The notes beneath the pieces were generated by a model that was not told the DNA's origin, did no database searches, and saw only the letters and a program-made list of their open reading frames with translations. A program made the position numbers and the translations under genes. 64,000 nucleotides of DNA, from the NCBI RefSeq assembly GCF_000516555.1, contig NZ_AZSJ01000003.1, positions 107,981-171,980 of the forward strand, given 5' to 3'. Shown here piece by piece: positions 54,960-63,351 of this stretch. The stretch's first letter is position 1, and each line of letters begins with the position of its first letter. The DNA comes from Afipia sp. P52-10 (GTDB lineage: Bacteria > Pseudomonadota > Alphaproteobacteria > Rhizobiales > Xanthobacteraceae).

Positions 54960-55388
54960 GTGGGCGTTCAACTTCAGCAATCAACCGGCGACGACCTGCA
55001 ACAGGTCCACGAGATCAACGTCACGCCGTTCATCGACGTGATCCTCGTGCTGCTGATCATCTTCATGATCGCCGCGCCGCTCGCCACCGTCGACGTTCCG
55101 GTCGACCTGCCGGCCTCGACGGTGAAGCGCCAGCCACGCCCCGACAAACCGGTGTTCGTCACGCTGAAGGCCGATCATTCACTCGCCGTCGGCGAGACGC
55201 CGGTCTCGCGCACCACTCTCGCCGCCTCGCTGCATCGGGCCGTGACCGGCGATCACAACAAGCGCATCTTCGTGCGCGCCGACAAGACCATCCCCTATGG
55301 CGATGTCATGGCGCTGATGAACGAATTGCGCAGCGCCGGCTTCCTCAAGATCGCGCTGGTGGGCCTGGAAAGCGGAGCGGCGCAATGA
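54960..55388 (+). CDS. exbD: ExbD, TonB-system subunit
   Basis: The 142-residue protein has the ExbD layout: a short cytoplasmic N-terminus, one membrane helix with the essential Asp (INVTPFIDVILVLLIIFMI) and a periplasmic domain (KADHSLAVGETPVSR, FVRADKTIPYGDVMALMNEL). It starts with GTG 21 bases after exbB, behind GAAGG. Its stop overlaps the tonB ATG. Confidence 0.96.
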   Translation: MGVQLQQSTGDDLQQVHEINVTPFIDVILVLLIIFMIAAPLATVDVPVDLPASTVKRQPRPDKPVFVTLKADHSLAVGETPVSRTTLAASLHRAVTGDHNKRIFVRADKTIPYGDVMALMNELRSAGFLKIALVGLESGAAQ

Positions 55389-56182
55389 GCGTGCCGTTCT
55401 CCTATGGCCATTTCACCAAGCAGGAGCTGCTGCGCTGGAGCGTCTGCTTCGCGACCATGCTGGCATTGCATGGCGGCATCGCCGCTGCGCTGCTGACGAC
55501 CCAGACCGAAGGCGACGTGCTCGATACAGTCAGCGCGGTCGAAGTGGATTTCACCACCGAATCGTTCAAGGACGCGCAAGCGCGCGACATCGCTCCGGGC
55601 GAGGAGCAGATGCAGACAGACGTCGCGCCGCCGCCGATGGAAAAGGCCGAGTTGAAGAGCGAGGCCGAGACGGAGCCGGTCAAGGACGAGCAGCCGAAGC
55701 AGGATGAGCCTGTGCCGACGCCGCCTTTGCCTGCCGTCGAGAACCCGGACGTCGCCCTCGCGACCGCCGCACCGACGGAAAAGAAGACCGAGGACGACAA
55801 GAAGGACGAGGCCGAGAAGACGCCGAATGCGGCGCCGCCGCTCGTCTCCGCATCGACCACCACCGCGCCGACCGCCGCCGCGGTGCGAACCGGTTCGGTG
55901 CTGAGCTGGAAGCGCAAGCTGGCGATGCACCTGCAGCGCAACAAGCGTTATCCCGCCGCGGCTCAAGCCCGACGCGAGCATGGCATCGCCAAGGTCTCGT
56001 TCGTGGTCGATCGCACCGGGCACGTCATTTCCTCCAACGTCGTGAAGAGCAGCGGATCGGCGGCGCTCGATCGCGAGACGCTGGACCTGTTGCAACGGGC
56101 GCAGCCGCTACCGACGCCGCCGGCCGACGTTCCCGGCACACAATTCGCGTTCTCGGTGCCGGTCCGTTTCGATCTGAAATGA
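55385..56182 (+). CDS. tonB: TonB energy transducer
   Basis: The 265-residue protein has an N-terminal membrane helix (about 18-38), a long Pro/Glu/Lys/Ala-rich periplasmic spacer (60-165) and a C-terminal TonB domain (KRYPAAAQARREHGIAKVSF, then SSGSAALDRETLDLLQRAQPLP). It links ExbBD proton flow to the receptor encoded upstream. The ATGA overlap with exbD and a second ATGA overlap with the downstream secA-like gene imply translational coupling. Confidence 0.95.
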   Translation: MSVPFSYGHFTKQELLRWSVCFATMLALHGGIAAALLTTQTEGDVLDTVSAVEVDFTTESFKDAQARDIAPGEEQMQTDVAPPPMEKAELKSEAETEPVKDEQPKQDEPVPTPPLPAVENPDVALATAAPTEKKTEDDKKDEAEKTPNAAPPLVSASTTTAPTAAAVRTGSVLSWKRKLAMHLQRNKRYPAAAQARREHGIAKVSFVVDRTGHVISSNVVKSSGSAALDRETLDLLQRAQPLPTPPADVPGTQFAFSVPVRFDLK

Positions 56183-58605
56183 TCCTGTCGCTGGCGAAGC
56201 GCGCGTTCAGCGCAGGTCGCACCCGCCGGCTCGCCCGCTACACCCGTACCGCCGAAGCGATCATCCGCCTCGCCCCGCGCTACCGCGCGCTGTCGGAGGC
56301 GGCGCTCGCAGACGAAGCGCAGCAACTGCGCGCACGCGTGCGGTCCGGAACTTTGCTGTCCGATCTGACGATGCCGGCGTTTGCGATGGCGCGGGAGGCC
56401 GCGCGGCGCGCCCTCGGCGAAGATCCTGTCGCAGCGCAGCTCGTTTGCGGATTGGCGCTGCACGACGGCCTGCTGGTCGAGATGAAGACCGGCGAAGGCA
56501 AGACGCTGGCGGCAACGCTCGCCGCCTTCCTCAACGCGCTCGGCGGGCACGGCGTCCATATCGCCGTTCCCAATGATCACCTCGCCGAACGCGACGCGGC
56601 CTGGATGCGGCCGGTCTACGCCGCCCTCGGTGTCAGCGTCGGTACAATCACCAGCGCTCTCGACGATGAGGCGCGCCGCACCGCGTACCGCGCCGACATC
56701 ACTTACGGAACCGCCAGCGAGTTCGGTTTCGACTATCTGCGCGACAATATGAAATTCGATGCGGCCGACACCGTTCAGCGCGGCCTCGCCTTCGCGCTCG
56801 TGGACGAAGCCGACGCCGTGATGATCGACGAAGCCCGCGTACCGCTGTCGTTGTTCGGCCCGCTCGGCGACCATTCGACGCTCTACACCAGCGTCGACCG
56901 GATCGTCGCAACGCTCGGTTCTCGGGATTATGACTGCGAGCCGGACAAGCGGCGCGTCTCGCTCTCGACGACCGGTGCCGAGACCGTGGAGGCCGCCCTG
57001 CGGCGGGCGGGCCTCTTGAAGCCGCATGCGGGCTTGTTCGATGTCGGATCGGTGGCGGTGCTGCACCACGTCACCCAGGCGCTGCGCGCGCGCGTCCTGC
57101 TCAAGCGCGACCGCGACTATGTCGTGCATGACGGCGCGATCATCATCGTCGATGGCTTGACCGGACGCCTGATGCCGGGGCGCCGCTATGACGATGGGCT
57201 GCATCAGGCACTCGAAGCCAAGGAAAATCAGCCGATCGGCGAGGAAAGCCGCATCCTGGCGTCGATCACCTTCCAGACGTTCCTGCGCGCGTACGACAAA
57301 CTCGCGGGCATGACCGGCACCGCCATCCAGGATGCCCGTGAATACCGCACGATCTACGACCTCGACACCTTGGCGGTTCCCCCGCACCGGCCGGTGATCC
57401 GCATCGATGAAACCGAACACCACGCCAGCCAAGTCGCCAAGATCGATGCAATTCTGGGTTTGATTGAGGAAGCCAAACAACGCCAGCAGCCGGTGCTGAT
57501 CGGCACGCCGTCGATCGAGCGGTCGGAGGCTTTCGCCGCTGTGTTGACGAGGCATGGCTGGCGCCAGCACGACTTCGATACGCCGCTCCCGCGCGATCCG
57601 GATGGCGCGGTCGCGGGCAGGACCTTCACGGTCCTCAACGCGCGCTATCATGCGCGCGAGGCCGAGATCATCGCCCTCGCCGGTCTGCCCGGCGCCGTTA
57701 CCATCGCCACCGCGATGGCCGGGCGCGGCACCGATATCCGGCTCGGCGCCGGCGACCCGACGCTGCAGCAACGCGCTCTCGCGGCGGGCGGACTGCTGGT
57801 GCTCGGCACCGAGCCCCACGATCATGCCCGTCTCGACGCACAACTGCGCGGCCGCGCCGGACGACAAGGCGATCCGGGCCGCTCGATCATCCACGCCGCT
57901 CCCGACGACGCCGTGCTGCAAACAACCAACGAGCGACCAAACACCAGAACCCCGCCGCTCGCCGAGCGCATCGCCACGGCACAGGCGCGGCATGCTGCGG
58001 CCAGTCTCGAGCAGCGCCTATCGCTTGCGCGCTTCGATCAGGTGATCGATTTGCAACGGCGCGTGATCTACGATCGAAGACTATCGGTTCGGGACGATGG
58101 CGACCCGCTCGCGCTGGTCGACCGGCTCCGCGAGGACACCATCGATGACCTGATGGCGACGTTTGCCCGGCCCGGCAGCACCTGCGACGCGGCCGGCCTC
58201 GATGCCTCGATCCGCGCGATCCTCACCTTGGCGATCCCTGTTCCCGCCGATCCGGACCGCGCGGCGCTGCGGGCGGAGATCAGCGCGACCGCGAGGCAGT
58301 GGATGGACGGCAAGGTGGCTGCAATCGGCCGGCAAGCAATCGGCGAAGTGCTGCGGCGGATCATGCTGGCGCTGATCGATCAGCTCTGGGCCGAGCAATC
58401 GGAACGGCTCGACCATCTCAAGCGCGCGATCGGCGATCGGCGGCTGCCGGCGCACAAGGTGCTGAGCGAGTTCCGCATCGAGGCGTTCGCCGCCTTCGAG
58501 CTGATGCTGCGCGATTATCGCCACGAGGTTACGGCGCACGCCATGCGCCTTGGATTCTCAGATGCGCAACGCCCGGCCCCTGCGCATGCAGCCGCCGGAG
58601 CATAG
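56179..58605 (+). CDS. SecA-family ATPase paralog (SecA2-like) in the TonB operon
   Basis: The 808-residue protein has SecA motifs: Walker A MKTGEGKT at 102-109, DEAD at 209-212 followed by MIDEARVPL, TYGTASEFGFDYLRDNM, and motif VI QLRGRAGRQGDPG with AMAGRGTDIRLG. The scaffold and wing helices are shortened and the zinc-binding C-terminus of housekeeping SecA (about 900-950 residues) is absent. It probably drives export through SecYEG of a special substrate set. Position after tonB with a 4-base overlap is notable. A role in iron uptake is inference. Confidence 0.92.
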   Translation: MILSLAKRAFSAGRTRRLARYTRTAEAIIRLAPRYRALSEAALADEAQQLRARVRSGTLLSDLTMPAFAMAREAARRALGEDPVAAQLVCGLALHDGLLVEMKTGEGKTLAATLAAFLNALGGHGVHIAVPNDHLAERDAAWMRPVYAALGVSVGTITSALDDEARRTAYRADITYGTASEFGFDYLRDNMKFDAADTVQRGLAFALVDEADAVMIDEARVPLSLFGPLGDHSTLYTSVDRIVATLGSRDYDCEPDKRRVSLSTTGAETVEAALRRAGLLKPHAGLFDVGSVAVLHHVTQALRARVLLKRDRDYVVHDGAIIIVDGLTGRLMPGRRYDDGLHQALEAKENQPIGEESRILASITFQTFLRAYDKLAGMTGTAIQDAREYRTIYDLDTLAVPPHRPVIRIDETEHHASQVAKIDAILGLIEEAKQRQQPVLIGTPSIERSEAFAAVLTRHGWRQHDFDTPLPRDPDGAVAGRTFTVLNARYHAREAEIIALAGLPGAVTIATAMAGRGTDIRLGAGDPTLQQRALAAGGLLVLGTEPHDHARLDAQLRGRAGRQGDPGRSIIHAAPDDAVLQTTNERPNTRTPPLAERIATAQARHAAASLEQRLSLARFDQVIDLQRRVIYDRRLSVRDDGDPLALVDRLREDTIDDLMATFARPGSTCDAAGLDASIRAILTLAIPVPADPDRAALRAEISATARQWMDGKVAAIGRQAIGEVLRRIMLALIDQLWAEQSERLDHLKRAIGDRRLPAHKVLSEFRIEAFAAFELMLRDYRHEVTAHAMRLGFSDAQRPAPAHAAAGA

Positions 58606-58614
58606 GCTCGGAAG

Positions 58615-58631
58615 CATAGACAGATTCTAAG
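58615..58631 (+). promoter_or_regulatory. ICE-like Irr box upstream of the FTR1-type gene
   Basis: CATAGAC-AGA-TTCTAAG matches the ICE at 10 of 14 positions, 98 bases upstream of the permease start and just past the secA-like stop. Confidence 0.5.
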
Positions 58632-58728
58632 TTCAATCCCGCATTCCTGATCGCCGGCAGGTATTCTCCATCGCATCTCCGGTATATCAAGACGCCTCCT
58701 GATCCCTCGTAGTCATTGAAGAAGCGCT

Positions 58729-59535
58729 ATGTCCAGTGTTCTCGTCCAGGCCGCCGTCATCCTGTTGCGTGAAGGCTTAGAGGCCATGCTCGTGATCGCC
58801 GCTCTGGCGGGTTATCTGCGCAAAGTCGATTCAGCGCACCGCGTCAAGGCGCTCTATCTCGGCGCCCTCGCCGCCGTCGCTGCCAGCATCGTGACCGCCT
58901 GGGCGTTCGCCGTCTTCAATTCCGGCAATCACAACGATCTGCTCGAAGCCTTCGTCATCATCGCCGCGTCCGTCATCATGCTGTATGTCGCCGGCTGGCT
59001 GATGATCAAACAAGACCCGCAGGCCTGGAAGGATTTCGTCTCCACCAAGGCGGACCAGGCGTTGGCGCAGGACACCGCCTGGGCGGTCGGCGTGCTCGCC
59101 TTCCTCTCCGTGTTCCGTGAGGGCGCGGAAACGGTGCTGTTCATCACCGCGCTGGCAGGCGCCGAGGGCGGATGGAGCGTCGGCCTGTTCGCCGGCCTCG
59201 CCATCGCTGTCGTCCTGCTTGCCGCGCTGTTCTATGTCATCAACGGGATCGCCCGCCGCATTCCGCTGCGCCCGCTGTTCATCATCACCTCGCTGTTCCT
59301 GTTCGTGATGGGTGTGAAGTTCATCGGCGACGCGATTCAGGAATTCCAGGAGCAGAACATCATCACCTTCACGCCGGTCGAGCATGCCTCCTGGCTCGAA
59401 GCCCTCGGCCTCAACCCGACCGTCGAGGCGCTCGGCATTCAGCTCCTGGTGGTCCTGGTGACGCTGGGCGCGTTCTCGCTGGTCCGCCGCGAAATGGCGC
59501 TGGCGAAGAAACCGGCGGGCCTCGCGGCGACCTGA
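58729..59535 (+). CDS. FTR1-family iron permease
   Basis: The 268-residue membrane protein has seven hydrophobic segments and two REGxE iron motifs, LLREGLEAMLV (segment 1) and VFREGAETVLF (segment 4). FTR1/EfeU proteins move ferric iron across the inner membrane, usually with an oxidase or cupredoxin partner. No efeO/efeB gene is next to it; the PepSY-DUF2271-ApbE module nearby could handle iron redox instead. GAAGAAG precedes the ATG. Confidence 0.93.
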   Translation: MSSVLVQAAVILLREGLEAMLVIAALAGYLRKVDSAHRVKALYLGALAAVAASIVTAWAFAVFNSGNHNDLLEAFVIIAASVIMLYVAGWLMIKQDPQAWKDFVSTKADQALAQDTAWAVGVLAFLSVFREGAETVLFITALAGAEGGWSVGLFAGLAIAVVLLAALFYVINGIARRIPLRPLFIITSLFLFVMGVKFIGDAIQEFQEQNIITFTPVEHASWLEALGLNPTVEALGIQLLVVLVTLGAFSLVRREMALAKKPAGLAAT

Positions 59536-59566
59536 GCACCCCAGCAGCTGACGACCAGCGCAGATC

Positions 59567-59603
59567 AGCGTCCGGTTCTCGGAAGAATCGGACGCTTTGA
59601 TTT
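59567..59603 (+). terminator. Terminator after the FTR1-type gene
   Basis: A 13-bp stem (AGCGTCCGGTTCT and its complement, with one G-T pair) closed by a short loop is followed by TTGATTT, 32 bases after the stop codon. Confidence 0.85.
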
Positions 59604-59610
59604 GGGTCGA

Positions 59611-59665
59611 TGCGACCTAAAGCATGATCCGGAAAAGTGCGAAGCGGTTTTCCGAAAAGATCATG
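59611..59665. repeat. Dispersed palindromic intergenic element (rhizobial type)
   Basis: The inverted arms CATGATCCGGAAAA and TTTTCCGAAAAGATCATG form an imperfect hairpin. The sequence AAGCATGATCCGGAAAAGTG is a common intergenic repeat in Bradyrhizobium and relatives. Only one copy is seen in the window. A related CTAAAGC/GCTTTAG pair frames a larger unit to about 59720. Confidence 0.75.
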
Positions 59666-59766
59666 GTTGGATAATGAGCTGAAGCGCGGGGATGATTTAT
59701 CCAAATCTCATCGCGCTTTAGCGCTCGGACCCCGCCGCCCTGTTGCCGGGGCGCCGGCCGGAACGC

Positions 59767-60924
59767 TCAGTCAGGCAGCTGAAACCGCTCGAACCGATGC
59801 AGCTCGTCCTCGATCTGCCGCCGCAACACCTTGCGCTCGCCCTTGCCGACCCAGTTCCACTTCTGCAGCAGAAGCTTGCCCTTCACACGGTCCGCCTTGA
59901 GATCGAGCGCCGCGACGATGGTGTCGCCGACCAGCACCGGCAGGGCGAAGTAGCCGAACTGGCGCTTCTCCTTCGGCAGATAAGCCTCGAAGCGATGGTC
60001 GTAATCGAACACGAGCTTCGTTCGCTTGCGCTGGATGATCAGTGGATCGAACGGCGACAGGATGTGCACCAACTCGGGCAGCGGAGCATCCATGACCTCG
60101 ACGAGCTCCGCGCTGGCCCAGTGCTCTTGCTTCTCCGCGCCTTCCAGCGCGACCGCAACCAGCTCCTTGCGGCGGAGCCTCGCTTCGATCGATCGCCGGA
60201 CCGCAGGCTTGCTCTTGGCATCGAGGTGGCAGATCGAATCCAGGCTGACGACCCCTTGCGCGCGCAAGGCGCGGTCGAGCATGTAATCTGCGGTCTCCTT
60301 CGCCGAGGCCGCTCTCGGCAGCTTCGTCCAGCCGAAATGACGCGGCAGCAGTTCGTAGGTCTTGAGCATGCCCTCGCGCGCGCTGATGGTCAGCACACCG
60401 CTGTAAAACGCGAGTTGCAAGGCACGTTTCGAAGGCTTGCGGCTGGCCCAGGGATGATCCTTCTCCACCAGCACGTCGTCGTCGATATCGCGAATCGTCA
60501 GCGCGCCATCCTTGCGGATACGCGACAGAACCTTGCGCAGGTCCGTGGGCGTCACCGTCTTGAAACGCGTGCCCGCTTCACGCTTGCGCCGCTTCATCGC
60601 CGCGACGAAGAAACGCAAGTCCTGCGTCGGCACGTAAGACAGAGCATGCGTCCAGTACTCGAACACGCTCTTGTCGACGCTCTGCGCCCGATGCAGGTGC
60701 TCGCGCCGATAGGACGGGATGCGGCTCCAGAGAATGTGGTGATGACACCGCTCGATGACATTGATGGTGTCGATCTGAACATAGCCGAGATGGGCGACGG
60801 CGGCCGCAACCGCCTCCGGCCCCTCACCGAACGGCGCGCGGCTGGTCAGCCGCTGCGCGTGCAGCCAGATGTGCCTGGCTTGGGTCTGGGTCAAGGGAAG
60901 CGGGGATGCGGCGATGCGGGACAT
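59767..60924 (-). CDS. YcaQ/AlkX-type winged-helix DNA glycosylase (crosslink repair family)
   Basis: The 385-residue protein has the HTH_42 fold: three tandem winged helices. The catalytic region LGYVQIDTINVIERCHHHIL carries the Q-x-D motif used by YcaQ and AlkZ to unhook interstrand crosslinks. LSPFDPLI and the C-terminal KWNWVGKG segment are also family features. The start at 60924 (MSRIAASPL) is chosen by homology. It is slightly shorter than E. coli YcaQ (about 410). Confidence 0.88.
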   Translation of the reverse strand: MSRIAASPLPLTQTQARHIWLHAQRLTSRAPFGEGPEAVAAAVAHLGYVQIDTINVIERCHHHILWSRIPSYRREHLHRAQSVDKSVFEYWTHALSYVPTQDLRFFVAAMKRRKREAGTRFKTVTPTDLRKVLSRIRKDGALTIRDIDDDVLVEKDHPWASRKPSKRALQLAFYSGVLTISAREGMLKTYELLPRHFGWTKLPRAASAKETADYMLDRALRAQGVVSLDSICHLDAKSKPAVRRSIEARLRRKELVAVALEGAEKQEHWASAELVEVMDAPLPELVHILSPFDPLIIQRKRTKLVFDYDHRFEAYLPKEKRQFGYFALPVLVGDTIVAALDLKADRVKGKLLLQKWNWVGKGERKVLRRQIEDELHRFERFQLPD

Positions 60925-61022
60925 GGCCGCAGTGTAGCGAGATTCTTCCGCCTCGCCACACGTTGCGGCTCTCACCCGGAGGTAAGAGCCGTCGCCGCTG
61001 CCGTGCTGCTGCCAACGCGCGA

Positions 61023-62255
61023 TCAGAGGGCGGTGTCGCCATCGAGCAGGCGCCGCGCGATGGTGCGGCGCTGGATTTCCGAGGTACCGTCGGGGATGCG
61101 CATGGTGCGCGCGAAGCGGTAGCCCTCCTCCAACCGCAGCTCGTTGGTGAGGCCCATGCCGCCATGGATCTGGATGCAGCGATCCATGACGCGGCAGAGC
61201 ATTTCCGTCGCCGACGCCTTGACGATCGAAACCTCCTTCGTCGCCGGCTGCTTCTCATCCACGAGCCAGGCGCAGTGCCGGATCATCGACTTGCACGCGT
61301 AGATATCCATCGCGCATTCGGCCAGCATGATCTGCACGGCCTGATGCTCGGCGATCGGCTTGCCGAAGGTCTTGCGGGTTTTCGAATAGGCCAGCGCCTG
61401 ATCGAGCGCCCAGCGCGCCAGGCCCGTGCAGGACGCCGCCATGCTGAGGCGGCCGGCATTGACGCCGTCGAGCGCCACCGACAAGCCGCGATCCACTGGA
61501 CCCAAGCGATGGCTGTCCGGCACCCGCACCTTGTCGAGGGTGACGATGCCGATCTCCGCGCCGAGATGGCCCATGGTCGGGATCACGCTCGGCACCGAAA
61601 AGCCGGGCGTCGTGGTCGGCAGGAAGAAACCGGTGATGCCGCCGCGCCCCTCCTTCGCCTTGCTCTCCTCCGTCACGGCGAACACCATCGCATAGTCAGC
61701 GTAGGGCGCGTTGGTGATCCACTGCTTGGTGCCGGTGATCACCCAGTCGTCGCCGTCGCGCACCGCGCGCGTCTTCATCCCGAACACGTCGGAGCCCGCA
61801 TCGGGCTCGCTGAGGCCAAAGCATAGCGTCTTGTCGCCGCTGGCGATGCCGTCCTGGTACCGCTTCAGCACCTTCGGATCGAGATGCCGCAGCACCGGCG
61901 ACAGGCCGTTGGTGAACGGCGACGGCAGCACCACCGTATGCACCAGATGCCGGGTCGGACCGATATGCGCGTTCAGCCGGTCCTGGATGTAGACCGCAGC
62001 CTGCGCCGGCAGCCCGCCGCCGCCGAGCTGCTCGGCGCTGAGCGCAGTGTAGAAGCCGTTTTCCGCCGACATCATCCGCACCTTGCGGCGCAGCGCCAGC
62101 ACCTCCGGCACATAACGGCCGTCCTCGCCGAACACTGTGCGGTCGCTGGCGAGCAGCGCGCGGTGCTTCTGCTCGAGCGGCACAACCTCGCGATCGATAA
62201 AGCGGATCAGGGCATCGCCGAAGGCGACCCACTCCTCGGGAATTGTAAAGTCCAT
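61023..62255 (-). CDS. Acyl-CoA dehydrogenase
   Basis: The 410-residue flavoenzyme matches the family: helical N-terminus, the FAD-binding FGLSEPDAGSDVFGMKT and WITNAPYADYAMVF blocks, and the C-terminal signature IQIHGGMGLTNELRLEEGYR. The catalytic Glu position is followed by RIPDGTSEIQ. Substrate chain length cannot be read. The ATG at 62255 follows GAAGG. It stands alone in direction, with no other beta-oxidation gene adjacent. Confidence 0.94.
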   Translation of the reverse strand: MDFTIPEEWVAFGDALIRFIDREVVPLEQKHRALLASDRTVFGEDGRYVPEVLALRRKVRMMSAENGFYTALSAEQLGGGGLPAQAAVYIQDRLNAHIGPTRHLVHTVVLPSPFTNGLSPVLRHLDPKVLKRYQDGIASGDKTLCFGLSEPDAGSDVFGMKTRAVRDGDDWVITGTKQWITNAPYADYAMVFAVTEESKAKEGRGGITGFFLPTTTPGFSVPSVIPTMGHLGAEIGIVTLDKVRVPDSHRLGPVDRGLSVALDGVNAGRLSMAASCTGLARWALDQALAYSKTRKTFGKPIAEHQAVQIMLAECAMDIYACKSMIRHCAWLVDEKQPATKEVSIVKASATEMLCRVMDRCIQIHGGMGLTNELRLEEGYRFARTMRIPDGTSEIQRRTIARRLLDGDTAL

Positions 62256-62605
62256 GGAAACCTTCGCTGAAAACGTTGACGCGGACACGCGCAATGAGGT
62301 GACGGCCGCCGCTCACATCGTGCGGATGTGGCTGCGACCAACCGTCGCTTAGCATTCCGTCCGTTCCGAATGGAGGCGCGGATTTGCATTGCCGGTTTCC
62401 GCGATCGTGGCATGCCCTCCACCGACGTTCGACGCATGCTGGCCCGTTGATCACGGCGTCAGACCAATCACCGGTCGCATGTACGCTGCATTGCGAAATC
62501 GCACCATATCGGAACATCGACATGCTCTGGAACGACCGCATGCGCGCGGCGTTCGAACCGGACACGAGGAAGTGCGAGACCTTAATACGAGACTTGGAGA
62601 GCAGC
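62256..62605. other. Intergenic region upstream of the DUF2267 gene
   Basis: About 350 bases separate the acyl-CoA dehydrogenase start from the DUF2267 start. The region holds an EcfG promoter near its right end; a longer in-frame reading of the DUF2267 gene from 62384 would cover it but lacks a ribosome site. Confidence 0.6.
62529..62553 (+). promoter_or_regulatory. EcfG promoter for the DUF2267 gene
   Basis: GGAAC, 16 bases and CGTT match the stress consensus exactly. The predicted transcript begins near 62560, leaving about 45 bases of leader, which supports the start codon at 62606 rather than upstream ATGs. Confidence 0.82.
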
Positions 62606-63067
62606 ATGAGCGCGTCTGGCCTGGATGTCTTCGACAAGACGCTTCAAACCACGCATATCTGGCTCAAGGAAATCGAGACGAAGGTCGGCCCGGACCGGCA
62701 GGTCGCGTGGAAGGTACTGTCCGTCGTCCTGCACAAGCTGCGTGACCGCCTTCCCGTCGATCTCGCGGCTCACCTTGGCGCCGAGCTGCCGCTGCTGATC
62801 CGCGGCGTCTACTACGATCAGTACGAGCCTGCGAAGCAGCCGGCGAAATGGAACAGGGACGAGTTCGTCGCCGAAGTGCAGCGCTGGCTATCGGATATCA
62901 GACCGGTCGCCGCGCCGGACGCAATCGACGCCGTGTTCGGCACGCTGAGCCACTACGTCTCTCCCGGACAGATCGAAAAGGTCAAGCGCGCATTGCCGGA
63001 TGACATCCAGGCTTGCTGGACCAACGGCGCCTCGATCGGCCGGCCTCGTGGAGAAACGACACATTGA
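62606..63067 (+). CDS. DUF2267 protein
   Basis: The 153-residue helical protein has the DUF2267 pattern: FDKTLQTTHIWLKEIETKVG, WKVLSVVLHKLRDRLPVDLA HLGAELPLLIRGVYYDQYEP-like blocks, and a second repeat with VFGTLSHYVSPGQIEKVKRALP. Members are common in stress-regulated gene sets of rhizobia; the molecular role is unknown. GGAGAG lies 6 bases before the ATG and an EcfG promoter lies upstream. Confidence 0.88.
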   Translation: MSASGLDVFDKTLQTTHIWLKEIETKVGPDRQVAWKVLSVVLHKLRDRLPVDLAAHLGAELPLLIRGVYYDQYEPAKQPAKWNRDEFVAEVQRWLSDIRPVAAPDAIDAVFGTLSHYVSPGQIEKVKRALPDDIQACWTNGASIGRPRGETTH

Positions 63068-63094
63068 GGAACGACCAGAGAGAAAAGGACGCAG

Positions 63095-63298
63095 ATGCAA
63101 CGCGAACGCAATTTCGAGCAACAGTTCATGGATGGCGGCGGTCAGCTTGAAGATGGCCAGCCGCGCCTGTCCGAAGACGACATGCAGCGCGCCGAGCTGG
63201 GCCCGCGCGGCGAGCCCGGTAAACCCGATCCGGCACGGATGACACCGCAGCGGCGCAAGAAAACGCCAAACCATATCGACCCCGGCCATACGTCCTGA
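63095..63298 (+). CDS. Small hydrophilic hypothetical protein
   Basis: The 67-residue product (MQRERNFEQQFMDGGGQLED and so on) is charged, Gly/Pro-rich and probably disordered. AAAAGGACG precedes the ATG and it starts 27 bases after the DUF2267 stop, so it is likely in the same stress transcript. No family is recognised. Confidence 0.7.
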   Translation: MQRERNFEQQFMDGGGQLEDGQPRLSEDDMQRAELGPRGEPGKPDPARMTPQRRKKTPNHIDPGHTS

Positions 63299-63313
63299 TC
63301 GCGACGCTCCAGA

Positions 63314-63344
63314 AGAACAGTCCCTCCGCAAGAGGGGCTGTTCT
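63314..63344. terminator. Hairpin between convergent small gene and SDR
   Basis: A 13-bp stem (AGAACAG then TCCCTC, with complementary arm GAGGGG then CTGTTCT, one G-T pair) with a CGCAA loop lies between the two stops. There is no T tract, so it is a probable bidirectional 3' hairpin. Confidence 0.65.
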
Positions 63345-63351
63345 GGTGCGG

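Noticed and set aside
55963..57993. 676-codon minus-strand frame opposite tonB and the secA-like gene
   Set aside because: Shadow frame; it covers parts of two confirmed genes and has no recognisable domain.
59611..59720. Repeat region as phage attachment site or insertion-sequence end
   Set aside because: No integrase, transposase or target duplication is nearby; the sequence fits a known dispersed rhizobial palindrome.
62384..62605. Longer N-terminus for the DUF2267 protein
   Set aside because: The extra 74 residues have no domain, and the EcfG promoter at 62529-62553 would lie inside the coding region; the internal ATG has a good ribosome site.
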